A stretch of DNA of 5,828 bases from Bacteroidales bacterium. GTDB lineage: Bacteria > Bacteroidota > Bacteroidia > Bacteroidales > UBA7960. The DNA lies in assembly GCA_007125275.1 (NCBI GenBank), contig SLDN01000064.1, positions 1 to 5,828 of the forward strand. Reading direction: 5' to 3'. Both the position numbers and the translations under genes were made by a program. The notes under the pieces are model-generated. The model searched no databases, was not told where the DNA came from, and was given only the letters and a program-made list of their open reading frames with translations. Positions 1-5,828 of the stretch are shown here, in pieces (the stretch's first letter is position 1; every line of letters begins with the position of its first letter).

Positions 1-180
1 CAGCTGTGTTTTCATCAGCAGCCCCAATATGGCCGCCACCGAAAAGAAAAACAGCATGGTGTAAAGATACAACAGGCCAATTCGCTTGTGATCGGTCGAA
101 AATATCCAACCCAACAGCCCCGTATACTTACCCCTGTATTCAAGGAAGCTGGGCTCTTTGCCGATGTTTTTTTCTGACAT
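1..180 (-). CDS. coxA: Cytochrome c oxidase subunit I, N-terminal fragment (cut by window edge)
   Basis: This is the first 60 codons of a heme-copper oxidase catalytic subunit, the membrane protein that reduces O2 at a heme/CuB site and pumps protons. The frame stays open to the window edge. It starts at the ATG at 180-178, reading MSEKNIGKEPSFLEYRG. The diagnostic part is WIFSTDHKRIGLLYLY (residues 25-40), the conserved entry into helix I of subunit I, followed by a hydrophobic stretch at about residues 38-57. The heme and copper ligands lie beyond the window and cannot be checked. The gene begins 47 bases after sco and shares its direction, so it is probably in the same transcript. The leader is A-rich (AAAACAAAAAAACT before ATG) with no Shine-Dalgarno match, as is usual in Bacteroidota. 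Subunit I is confident from the motif; the oxidase subtype (aa3-like or other) is not determined. Confidence 0.9.
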   Translation of the reverse strand, partial: MSEKNIGKEPSFLEYRGKYTGLLGWIFSTDHKRIGLLYLYTMLFFFSVAAILGLLMKTQL

Positions 181-227
181 AGTTTTTTTGTTTTGATGTG
201 GCAGGTCAAGCCCTGTCGTTACGTTAG

Positions 228-1025
228 CTATCCCTGTTGTTTTTTGTTTTTTGGCCGGAACAGCACCAGTCCGCCAAAGATCACCAGGGCGAAAAAGAGG
301 ATGAGTGTACCGGCAATTTTTGTGATGTTCAATGCATATCGCTGTCCATCCGGATCATAGGAGTAGCAGTAGGCCAGCACCCTGCTGAACGACGGTCCTG
401 ATCGCCCTGCTGCCGTTTCCACAACTGCCATCTTGAGATCGATAGGTAAAAAGTAGGTGCCGTGCAGGTAACGGGTGATCTTTCCCTCATCGGAAACAAA
501 GATCATGGCGGCCGTATGCAGAAAGTCGAGCCCGGCACGCTTGTACCTGAATCCGACGGCGTCGGTGATCCTTGCGGCATTAAGGCTGTCGGTCACAAAG
601 AAGCTCCAGCCTTCAGGGTCGATGTTCCTGGTGAGCAGGTTGTGGTAGTTGTTCCGGTTTGTCCTGGCCAGCTCGGGCCCTTCGCGTGGGTCAAAGCTGA
701 TGTTCAGGATCTGGTAATCGATGCCGGGCTCAAGGTCAGAGCGAGAAACCACCTCGGCCATGGCGCCCATAAAGGGGCTGCAAATGCCCGGGCAACGGTA
801 GTACACCAAAGCAATCACCGTGGGCTTGTCGAGTATGTCGTAAAGCCTCACCCGATTGCCCTCAGTGTCAATCAACATAATGTCATCCGGGATGTATTCA
901 TCCAGGCGCTCATCGATGCCGATTTCAACATCCTGCCTTATTTGCGGCTCAAGACTCTGGGAAAAGAGCAAAAACGGCAAAGTACAGAAGAAAACGATTA
1001 GAACGGTTTTTACGTGTTTGTGCAT
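228..1025 (-). CDS. SCO1/SenC family copper chaperone / thiol reductase, C-terminally membrane anchored
   Basis: This is a 265-residue protein of the thioredoxin-fold SCO family, which helps assemble the CuA centre of cytochrome c oxidase subunit II on the outer face of the inner membrane. The copper ligands are visible: C78 and C82 in YYRCPGIC, and the distal H170 in DFLHTAAM, at the usual family spacing. Residues about 6-21 form a signal peptide ending LLFSQ; Cys14 is not in a lipobox. A second hydrophobic segment at about 236-256 followed by a basic tail (RPKNKKQQG) suggests a C-terminal anchor with the domain in the periplasm. I chose the ATG at 1025, 8 bases past the actF stop. A TTG at 1037 would add four residues (MIKI) and overlap actF, and looks less likely. 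The gene sits between actF and coxA, which fits a role in maturing the oxidase fed by ACIII. An extra cysteine (C220, in AYCYSYDP) lies before the anchor. The product class is confident; copper delivery versus redox role is inferred. Confidence 0.93.
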   Translation of the reverse strand: MHKHVKTVLIVFFCTLPFLLFSQSLEPQIRQDVEIGIDERLDEYIPDDIMLIDTEGNRVRLYDILDKPTVIALVYYRCPGICSPFMGAMAEVVSRSDLEPGIDYQILNISFDPREGPELARTNRNNYHNLLTRNIDPEGWSFFVTDSLNAARITDAVGFRYKRAGLDFLHTAAMIFVSDEGKITRYLHGTYFLPIDLKMAVVETAAGRSGPSFSRVLAYCYSYDPDGQRYALNITKIAGTLILFFALVIFGGLVLFRPKNKKQQG

Positions 1026-1033
1026 AATTTTTA

Positions 1034-2194
1034 TCAAATATGATGGTGAATACTTTCTTCCATTTGTGGGTGGTTCTTTGGTACCAGCAAGGTCTTGCTC
1101 AGGGCAGTGAAAACGATAAGCAAAAACAAACCTGTGAACCCCAGCCAGCTTCCCGCTTCAATAAAACCAAACTGCAGCGTGCCCATACTGCCCGGCATAA
1201 TCTGCAAAAAGAGGCTGATCCAAAGCCCAAAGATAAGTAGTATGCTGATGGTAATCATCACAATTTTATTTTTTCCCACTTCATCCGACATCATCACAAT
1301 GAATGGAATGGCAAAATTGATGAGGGGTTCAGAGTAAAAAAGAACCTTCCATTCGCCAATAAAGCGGGGGTAATAATAGGCTGTAAGCTCCGGTATGTTG
1401 GCATACCAGATGATAAGGAACTGCATGAACCAAAGGTAGCCCCACACGATGCTGAAGCGAAACAGGTAACGGGCAAAGTCGTGCCGGTGGGCCTCGTTGA
1501 ACTCACCAAAATAGCCTTTTCGGCGCAGCCATAAAATGATCAAGATGATGACTGCCACGGCATAATAAATGCTCGTTACTGCAGCCCTGAAGCCGAAAAG
1601 GGTGCTGTACCAGTGGGCATCAATGGTCATGATCCAGTCCATTGCAGCCAGAGAGAAAAAGAATGCGGCCACAAAAATAAATACTTTGGAATAGTAGCGC
1701 AGTTTTCCGAAGGTCGCCAGGTCGGCTGCGGTGTCTTCTTTGATTGCATAACGGCGCAACACAACAAACAGGCTTATCCATAGCGTAAAATACAGCACAA
1801 TGCGTAGCATATAGAATGGCACATTCAGAAATGGTTGTTTGTGTGCGATCAGCTTATCCGTCTCGGTGATACCCGGTTGTGCCCATTTGTAGATGTCGGG
1901 CAGGCCGAAGTAGAGCAACAGCATCAGCAGGGCGCCTATGGGCAGCCAGGTGCCCAGGGCAAGCGGGATGCGTTGAAAAAGCGCAGACCAACCTGAGTTG
2001 GTGATGTACTGCAAGGTGAAGAACAAAAGCGCGCCAATGGATATGCTGATGTAGAACATGTTGTTCAGCAGTATGTTGTTCCAGGCGCGGGCCGGCTCGC
2101 TCATAAAGCCATAAACAATGGCAACCGCGCCAATTAGGATCAGTATACCTGCAAGGGCTTTGAGTTTGTTTGATATTGTATATGTATTTTCCAT
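1034..2194 (-). CDS. actF: Alternative complex III subunit ActF (polytopic membrane subunit)
   Basis: This is a 386-residue integral membrane subunit of ACIII, the quinol oxidoreductase that replaces bc1. About ten hydrophobic segments can be seen, near residues 13-31, 43-63, 79-97, 127-147, 172-190, 205-223, 245-265, 287-303, 311-331 and 347-369. Conserved-looking stretches are LAAMDWIMTIDAHWYSTLFG (182-201), with acidic and His residues at a membrane edge, and WFMQFLIIWYANIPE (255-269). Both are typical of ActF as I recall the family. ActF is a distant relative of ActC (NrfD-like) but lacks the ActC quinol-site signature; in the family it is mainly structural or possibly involved in proton transfer, which is not settled. 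The ATG at 2194 lies 12 bases after the actE stop, with no Shine-Dalgarno match (leader AACCCAATCCTG). The C-terminus ends in SIHHHI, a small His run of unknown meaning. The call rests on sequence and on its place after actE. Confidence 0.93.
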   Translation of the reverse strand: MENTYTISNKLKALAGILILIGAVAIVYGFMSEPARAWNNILLNNMFYISISIGALLFFTLQYITNSGWSALFQRIPLALGTWLPIGALLMLLLYFGLPDIYKWAQPGITETDKLIAHKQPFLNVPFYMLRIVLYFTLWISLFVVLRRYAIKEDTAADLATFGKLRYYSKVFIFVAAFFFSLAAMDWIMTIDAHWYSTLFGFRAAVTSIYYAVAVIILIILWLRRKGYFGEFNEAHRHDFARYLFRFSIVWGYLWFMQFLIIWYANIPELTAYYYPRFIGEWKVLFYSEPLINFAIPFIVMMSDEVGKNKIVMITISILLIFGLWISLFLQIMPGSMGTLQFGFIEAGSWLGFTGLFLLIVFTALSKTLLVPKNHPQMEESIHHHI

Positions 2195-2206
2195 CAGGAT
2201 TGGGTT

Positions 2207-2794
2207 TTACCGGGCTTGCAATACTTCTTCAATAAAGGCAATGATCTTCCACCTGTCGTCAGGCCTCACCAGTGGTGCGTGTGCTCCCATCACACCCCAG
2301 CCTGCGCTGATGACGTGGTATATCTCTCCATGCGGGTATGCCTTCGCCTCTTCGGAGATCAGTGAGCTGGGCGGGATCACATAGGAGCCGTTGGTGTAAA
2401 GGTTCCCGAGACCATCGCCGGTTTTTCCATGACAGTTTGAGCAAAAGACATTGTAGAGCTCTTCGCCCTCCTCCAATAACTTTTCAGTGATGGCATAGGG
2501 GTTGAATAATTCGCGGCCTGCCATCTCTCTTCCATCTGCATCAGCAACGTAGGCGTAAGGAATGATGTCGCGTGGAACGGTACCAGTCACCGGATAACGC
2601 ATGGACTTGCCATCCTCCATGGCAGGGTTCTCACTGTATGTCTTGTAAGCAGGACCATGAGCCATATCAGGGAAATATTCATAACCCTTGTCCATCCTTG
2701 TTCTGTCGCAGGCCCCAAGAAACAAGATCATCACTGCTAGCGATACCAGGGATATCTTTCCGGCCATTTTATTGTGCTTATTTTGTAATGCCAT
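2207..2794 (-). CDS. actE: Alternative complex III subunit ActE, monoheme cytochrome c lipoprotein
   Basis: This is a 195-residue c-type cytochrome of ACIII that carries electrons on the periplasmic side towards the terminal oxidase. One heme-binding motif is present, CSNCH at residues 118-122, in YNVFCSNCHGKTGDGLG. Met169 (GWGVMGAH) is the likely sixth ligand, and RWKIIAFIEEVLQ at 181-193 is the usual closing helix of a cytochrome c domain. The N-terminus is a lipoprotein signal: hydrophobic residues 14-26, then lipobox LGAC with Cys29 as the lipidated residue, followed by D30. The first ATG (2794) is 15 bases after the actD stop. An internal ATG at codon 10 (2767) would give a tighter 19-residue signal before the Cys, so the exact start is uncertain, though the mature protein is the same. 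The region from 31 to about 105, before the heme domain, is family-specific and includes YFPDMAHGPAYKTY. ActE in characterised ACIII complexes is likewise a monoheme lipoprotein. Confidence 0.95.
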   Translation of the reverse strand: MALQNKHNKMAGKISLVSLAVMILFLGACDRTRMDKGYEYFPDMAHGPAYKTYSENPAMEDGKSMRYPVTGTVPRDIIPYAYVADADGREMAGRELFNPYAITEKLLEEGEELYNVFCSNCHGKTGDGLGNLYTNGSYVIPPSSLISEEAKAYPHGEIYHVISAGWGVMGAHAPLVRPDDRWKIIAFIEEVLQAR

Positions 2795-2809
2795 TGCAAA
2801 AATATATAA

Positions 2810-3322
2810 TTATGCGTCAATTTCTTTCTCAATGATCTCTTCAGCACCGCTGTCAGAAATCCATTTTTTTATCTCTTCGGGATTGAAGTTCTGGTCCATT
2901 ACCAGGTAGAACCTGTCATCGCTGGCACGCGGATCAATCATTACCGGCTCTTTTCCCGGAAATAGTTGTGTACGGCCGAGAAAGGCCATTACTGTGAGAC
3001 CTCCGGTAACAAGTATTGTTAACAGGAATATGATCACCACCATCGGCGGGAAGCTAAACAAAGGTTTGCCGCCGTAGCGCAAGGGATAATCGATCACAGA
3101 TGTGTAATACAGAAAGCCAAACGCACCAACGATCGTACCGATAGCTATCAATACGGAGAGGTAGGGCAGCAGCGACTCGCGTGTAAAGGCTTTGATCAAG
3201 TTGTGGTTGGTTGCCGGGCCATAAACATCTTTAATGTTTGCACGTTTTGCTTTAAGATGCTTGATCGCTTTCAGCAAATTGTCCTCATTATCAAAGACCC
3301 CTATGATGTGTTTTGTGTTCAT
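2810..3322 (-). CDS. actD: Alternative complex III subunit ActD (DUF3341 family)
   Basis: This is a 170-residue small subunit of the ACIII membrane part, with no known cofactor. Residues 4-36 (HIIGVFDNEDNLLKAI onward to DVYGP) form a small soluble alpha/beta domain typical of the DUF3341 family. Two transmembrane segments follow at about 52-73 and 93-116, joined by a loop with YPLRYGGKPLFSFPP. A soluble C-terminal part (about 117-170) contains ASDDRFYLVMD and an acidic helix ending EIIEKEIDA. Length and two-helix layout match the family. Its ATG overlaps the actC stop in an ATGA arrangement (3319-3322), so translation is probably coupled to actC, which suits two subunits needed in equal amounts. 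The stop codon is followed after 15 bases by actE. In known complexes ActD packs against the membrane subunits as a structural part; that role is transferred from the family, not shown here. Confidence 0.93.
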   Translation of the reverse strand: MNTKHIIGVFDNEDNLLKAIKHLKAKRANIKDVYGPATNHNLIKAFTRESLLPYLSVLIAIGTIVGAFGFLYYTSVIDYPLRYGGKPLFSFPPMVVIIFLLTILVTGGLTVMAFLGRTQLFPGKEPVMIDPRASDDRFYLVMDQNFNPEEIKKWISDSGAEEIIEKEIDA

Positions 3323-4689
3323 TCTTTTTCGTTTTTGGTGTTATTGTCTTTGCCGAGACGTGCGATGGGTTTGATTTCATTAATGGCAATGATGGGTATG
3401 AAGCGAACAAATAGCAACATGCCTACCGTGAATAGCCCAAACGTTCCCACGAAAATGCCAATGTCAACAAGGGTGGGCTGATATTTGACCCAGCTTGATG
3501 GCAGGAAGTCTTCGGCCAGCGAGGATACCATGATGATGTAGCGTTCATACCACATCCCAATGTTGATGATTATTGAGATGACAAACAGTGAAACCAGGTT
3601 TCTCCGGGCTTTTTTGAACCAGAATACCTGTGGTGCAATCGCGTTACAGAATACCATGATCCAGAAGGCTGTAGAGAAGGTGCCGCTGGCCCTGGCGTTA
3701 AAGAAGGTGTATATTTCATACTCAACCCCTGAATACCAGGCAATAAAGATTTCAGTGGCATAGGCAAGGCCTATTACCATACTGCCGTATTTGAGTACGT
3801 GGGCAATGTTGTCGATATGCTTTTCAGTTACATAGTCGCCAATTGGAAATGCTTTGCGCATCAAAATCATAAGCGTGAGCACCATTGCGAAGCCAGAAAA
3901 AATGGCACCTACGAAGAAGTAGGGTGGGAGTATGGTGGCATGCCAGCCCGGCAACACCGAGATTGCGAAGTCGAGGGCTACGATGGTGTGTACTGAGATG
4001 ACGAGTGGTGCTGCCAGGCCGCCAAGCAGCTTCATGAGGGTTTCGTAACGATTGTAGGTGTAAAGCGAGCCATCCCATCCCAGGCTGAATATGCCGTAAA
4101 TGAGTTTGCGGAATTTGTTTTTGGTGCGGTCGCGGATGGTGGCAAGGTCAGGCACCATGCCGAGGTACCATAGTGTGAGCGACATGATCAGGTAGGTGCT
4201 GATGGCCAGTACGTCCCAGAACAGTGGGGAGTTGAAGTTCAACCACAGCAGCCGGGTGTTCGGATAGGGCAGGATGTAAAACGCCAGCCATGGTCTTCCC
4301 ATGTGGATCAGGGGGAACAGACCTGCGCACATAACGGCAAAAACCGTCATTGCCTCCGCTGAACGGTTAATTGAGCCGGCCCATTTTTGTCTGAAAACCA
4401 GGAAAAAGATGGTAAAGGCAGTGCCTGCGTGCCCGATGCCGATCCACCATACAAAGTTGATGATGTCCCAGCCCCAGGCAACGGTGTTGTTGATGCCCCA
4501 GGTGCCAAGTCCCTGGCTGAGCGACATGTAGAATGCCCAGCCACCGAATGCCAGTGCCAAACAACCGAGCCCAAAGGCTGCCAGCCACCATAATGGTGGT
4601 CTCCCTTCAGTGTTAGCCAGCAGCTCCTCAGTAATCTGGCTGTAGTTTTTTCTGCCCTTCACGAGCGAGATGTCCAGGTTAGTGATCAT
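3319..4689 (-). CDS. actC: Alternative complex III subunit ActC, NrfD/PsrC-like quinol-oxidising membrane subunit
   Basis: This is a 456-residue polytopic protein of the NrfD/PsrC family and the likely quinol-oxidation subunit of ACIII. It has about ten hydrophobic segments, starting near residues 33-56 and 75-99 and ending near 406-430. Candidate quinol-site residues are H129 in PLIHMGRPW and D159 in SPLFWDV, the His/Asp pair assigned to the quinol pocket in this family. Other conserved-looking residues are H87 (GIGHAGT), H234 (ISVHTIVALDFA), H250 (LPGWHATILPPYF) and WYERYIIMVSS (380-390). I chose the ATG at 4689 (MITNLDISLVKGRKNYSQITEEL) because this N-terminus fits the family. The frame stays open upstream as far as 5193, but that stretch is translated spacer repeat and out-of-frame actB, with no family likeness. 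The gene follows actB after an unusual 80-base repeat-filled spacer and overlaps actD by 4 bases. The C-terminus is charged and soluble (DNNTKNEKE). Confidence 0.96.
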   Translation of the reverse strand: MITNLDISLVKGRKNYSQITEELLANTEGRPPLWWLAAFGLGCLALAFGGWAFYMSLSQGLGTWGINNTVAWGWDIINFVWWIGIGHAGTAFTIFFLVFRQKWAGSINRSAEAMTVFAVMCAGLFPLIHMGRPWLAFYILPYPNTRLLWLNFNSPLFWDVLAISTYLIMSLTLWYLGMVPDLATIRDRTKNKFRKLIYGIFSLGWDGSLYTYNRYETLMKLLGGLAAPLVISVHTIVALDFAISVLPGWHATILPPYFFVGAIFSGFAMVLTLMILMRKAFPIGDYVTEKHIDNIAHVLKYGSMVIGLAYATEIFIAWYSGVEYEIYTFFNARASGTFSTAFWIMVFCNAIAPQVFWFKKARRNLVSLFVISIIINIGMWYERYIIMVSSLAEDFLPSSWVKYQPTLVDIGIFVGTFGLFTVGMLLFVRFIPIIAINEIKPIARLGKDNNTKNEKE

Positions 4690-4705
4690 TATATCTTGGT
4701 TTTTG

Positions 4706-4740
4706 TTTGTTGTTTGTTGTTCGTTGTTCGTTGTTTGTTG
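4706..4740 (-). repeat. Five tandem 7-base units (CAACRAA) in the actB-actC spacer
   Basis: On the coding strand there are five consecutive 7-base units: CAACAAA, CAACGAA, CAACGAA, CAACAAA, CAACAAA, followed by a degenerate CAAAAAC. Only one position varies (A or G). The array ends 16 bases before the actC start codon and abuts the 24-base element on its other side. It is G-poor, contains no stem, and would make an unstructured, A-rich mRNA leader just upstream of actC. Copy number in such arrays can change by slippage. Whether it affects actC translation or is a neutral dispersed sequence is unknown. Confidence 0.85.
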
Positions 4741-4764
4741 CACTTCGACTTCGCTCAGTGTGAC
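4741..4764. repeat. 24-base element resembling a dispersed Bacteroidota intergenic repeat
   Basis: The 24 bases immediately after the actB stop (coding-strand core ACTGAGCGAAGTCGAAGTG) translate as VTLSEVEV in the frame of actC, and as HFDFAQCD on the other strand. From memory, these peptide strings recur in spurious ORFs of many environmental Bacteroidota genomes, because the DNA is a dispersed intergenic repeat. The element has 4-base inverted ends (CACT/AGTG) and, on the + strand, a direct doubling of ACTTCG at 4742-4753; the hairpin is weak. There is only one copy in this window, so its repeat status rests on recall, not on what is seen here. Confidence 0.55.
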
Positions 4765-4769
4765 AAAGT

Positions 4770-5828
4770 TTATTTCTTGTTTCTTATTTTTGTAAGATAT
4801 CCGATTGATGGCAATGTATGCAGCTCCTCCAGCAAGTGATAATTGCGGGGATCTTTCATAAGGTGCGCCACCCTTGAGCTCTTGTCGTTCAGGTCGCCAA
4901 ATACAATTGCATTGGAGGGGCAGGCCTGTGCGCAGGCCGTAACGACCTCTCCATCCCTGAGCTGACGCCTTTCGTTCTTGGCTGTGGCTTTGGCTTCCTG
5001 AATGCGCTGTATGCAGAATGAGCACTTCTCCACCACACCTCTTTCCCTGACAGTCACATCGGGGTTTAGCACCATTCGCCCGAAGTCTGAATTCATATGA
5101 TAGTCGAATGCTTTGTTTTGCGAATAGGCAAACCAGTTGAAGCGCCGCACTTTGTATGGGCAGTTGTTGATGCAGTATTTGGTCCCTACGCAACGGTTAT
5201 AGGTCATCTGGTTGATGCCTTCCTTGCTGTGTGTCGTGGCAGCTACGGGGCATACATTCTCGCAGGGTGCGTGGTCACAATGCATGCACATAAGCGGCTG
5301 GAACACGACCTCCGGGTTTGCCGGGTCGCCATTGTAGTAGCGGTCAATGCGCAGCCAGTGCATGATGCGTCGGCGTCTCACCTCGTCTTTGCCTACAACG
5401 GGTACGTTGTTTTCGCTTTGGCATGCGATCACGCAGGTGGAGCATCCGGTGCAGGCATTCAGGTCAACCATCAGCGCCCAGTGATGGCCGTCGTAATGGG
5501 TTTCCGGATAAAGGGTCAACTCGTGCTTTTTGTGGTATGCGCGCAACTCATTGCCCGCAGCAGGGTCTTGACGGTATTTGTCGAGCGTTGACTCCCTGAC
5601 GATGGCACGTCCTTCCATCGAAAAGTGCATCTGTGTGCGAGCAAACTGGTGTCCGGATCCTGTTTTCTGCCATTTATTGATCGTCCCTGACAACCAACGG
5701 TTGGTACCGTCCCAGTTTGTCAGCGCAAAGGCGTTGTCACCTACAAAGTCGCCGGCTTTTCCGGCTTGTGTGCGGCCATAGCCCAGTGCAATGGCCATAC
5801 AGTCGTCAGCCAAACCGGGTTGCAACAG
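4770..5828 (-). CDS. actB: Alternative complex III subunit ActB, C-terminal part with iron-sulfur domain (5' end beyond window)
   Basis: This is the last 352 codons of the ACIII iron-sulfur subunit; the frame is open to the window edge, and full family members are about 1000 residues. Counting from the Met at 5825, residues 1-40 (QPGLADDCMAIALGYGRT...VGDNAFAL) are the end of the molybdopterin-oxidoreductase-like half, which in ACIII binds no molybdenum. The ferredoxin half follows with four cysteine groups: C125/C128/C131/C135, C180/C183/C188/C192, C212/C218/C222 with Thr215 at the fourth place, and C268/C271 paired with C298/C302. Three full sets plus one three-Cys set predict three [4Fe-4S] clusters and one [3Fe-4S], as in characterised ACIII. 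The clusters should carry electrons from quinol at ActC to the heme subunits. The gene ends TKIRNKK and is followed by an 80-base spacer before actC. Signal peptide, lipobox and most of the first domain are outside the window, as is actA. Confidence 0.96.
   Translation of the reverse strand: MLQPGLADDCMAIALGYGRTQAGKAGDFVGDNAFALTNWDGTNRWLSGTINKWQKTGSGHQFARTQMHFSMEGRAIVRESTLDKYRQDPAAGNELRAYHKKHELTLYPETHYDGHHWALMVDLNACTGCSTCVIACQSENNVPVVGKDEVRRRRIMHWLRIDRYYNGDPANPEVVFQPLMCMHCDHAPCENVCPVAATTHSKEGINQMTYNRCVGTKYCINNCPYKVRRFNWFAYSQNKAFDYHMNSDFGRMVLNPDVTVRERGVVEKCSFCIQRIQEAKATAKNERRQLRDGEVVTACAQACPSNAIVFGDLNDKSSRVAHLMKDPRNYHLLEELHTLPSIGYLTKIRNKK

Noticed and set aside
15..209. A 64-codon minus-strand open frame overlapping the coxA start
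   Set aside because: It is in a different frame from the coxA N-terminus, whose STDHKRIG motif identifies the true frame.
200..217. Possible hairpin in the sco-coxA spacer (GGCAGG...CCTGTC) as a terminator
   Set aside because: On the transcribed strand the six-base stem contains an A-C mismatch and no U-run follows; the downstream bases are A-rich and lead into coxA.
181..227. Bacteroidota-type promoter (TTG with TAnnTTTG) in front of coxA
   Set aside because: A TTG is present but no TAnnTTTG element at the right distance could be found, so read-through from sco is the simpler view.
462..1001. A 179-codon open frame on the + strand opposite sco
   Set aside because: It is antisense to a clear SCO protein, has no recognisable domain, and its codon pattern is the mirror of the real gene.
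1026..1037. TTG start for sco at 1037
   Set aside because: It would add only MIKI and overlap the actF stop; the ATG at 1025 gives a normal signal peptide and an 8-base gap.
4690..5193. A 168-codon in-frame extension upstream of actC that would make a 624-residue protein
   Set aside because: The extra residues come from the spacer repeats and from actB read in the wrong frame. They are low in family likeness and the 456-residue form matches ActC length and N-terminus.
5097..5591. A 164-codon open frame on the + strand opposite actB
   Set aside because: It lies opposite the conserved iron-sulfur domain of ActB; its many Ala/Val/His residues reflect the reverse complement of that gene.

Overview
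The window is part of a single-direction aerobic respiration operon, with every gene on the minus strand, so transcription runs from position 5828 towards 1. In that order it holds the 3' part of actB, then actC, actD, actE, actF, a SCO1/SenC-type copper protein, and the first 60 codons of coxA (cytochrome c oxidase subunit I). Gene content, the long actABCDEF-type order, lipoprotein-type ActE, A-rich leaders without clear Shine-Dalgarno sequences, and moderate GC point to a member of the Bacteroidota. The genus cannot be told from this sequence.

Layout, read along the + strand: 1-180 coxA 5' end; 181-227 short spacer; 228-1025 sco; 1034-2194 actF; 2207-2794 actE; 2810-3322 actD; 3319-4689 actC, which overlaps actD by 4 bases; 4690-4769 an 80-base spacer; 4770-5828 the C-terminal part of actB. 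Every gap except the actB-actC spacer is under 50 bases, which supports one transcript. The actB-actC spacer is filled by two kinds of repeat: five 7-base tandem units, and a 24-base element that resembles a dispersed repeat of environmental Bacteroidota. No gap is longer than 300 bases. I saw no RNA gene, CRISPR array, insertion sequence or convincing terminator.

How the genes work together: Alternative Complex III (ACIII) is a quinol:electron-acceptor oxidoreductase that replaces the cytochrome bc1 complex. ActC, an NrfD-type membrane protein, is thought to oxidise quinol. Electrons pass through the iron-sulfur clusters of ActB to the c-type hemes of ActA (outside the window) and ActE, and then to the terminal oxidase. 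ActD and ActF complete the membrane part. SCO delivers copper to, or maintains the thiols of, the CuA site of oxidase subunit II. CoxA, at the downstream edge, is the catalytic heme-copper subunit. The cluster thus encodes a quinol-to-oxygen chain, probably built as an ACIII-oxidase supercomplex.

I did not find an undescribed biological system here. The less ordinary points are the repeat-filled actB-actC spacer and the sco gene sitting directly between actF and coxA, with no coxB between them.
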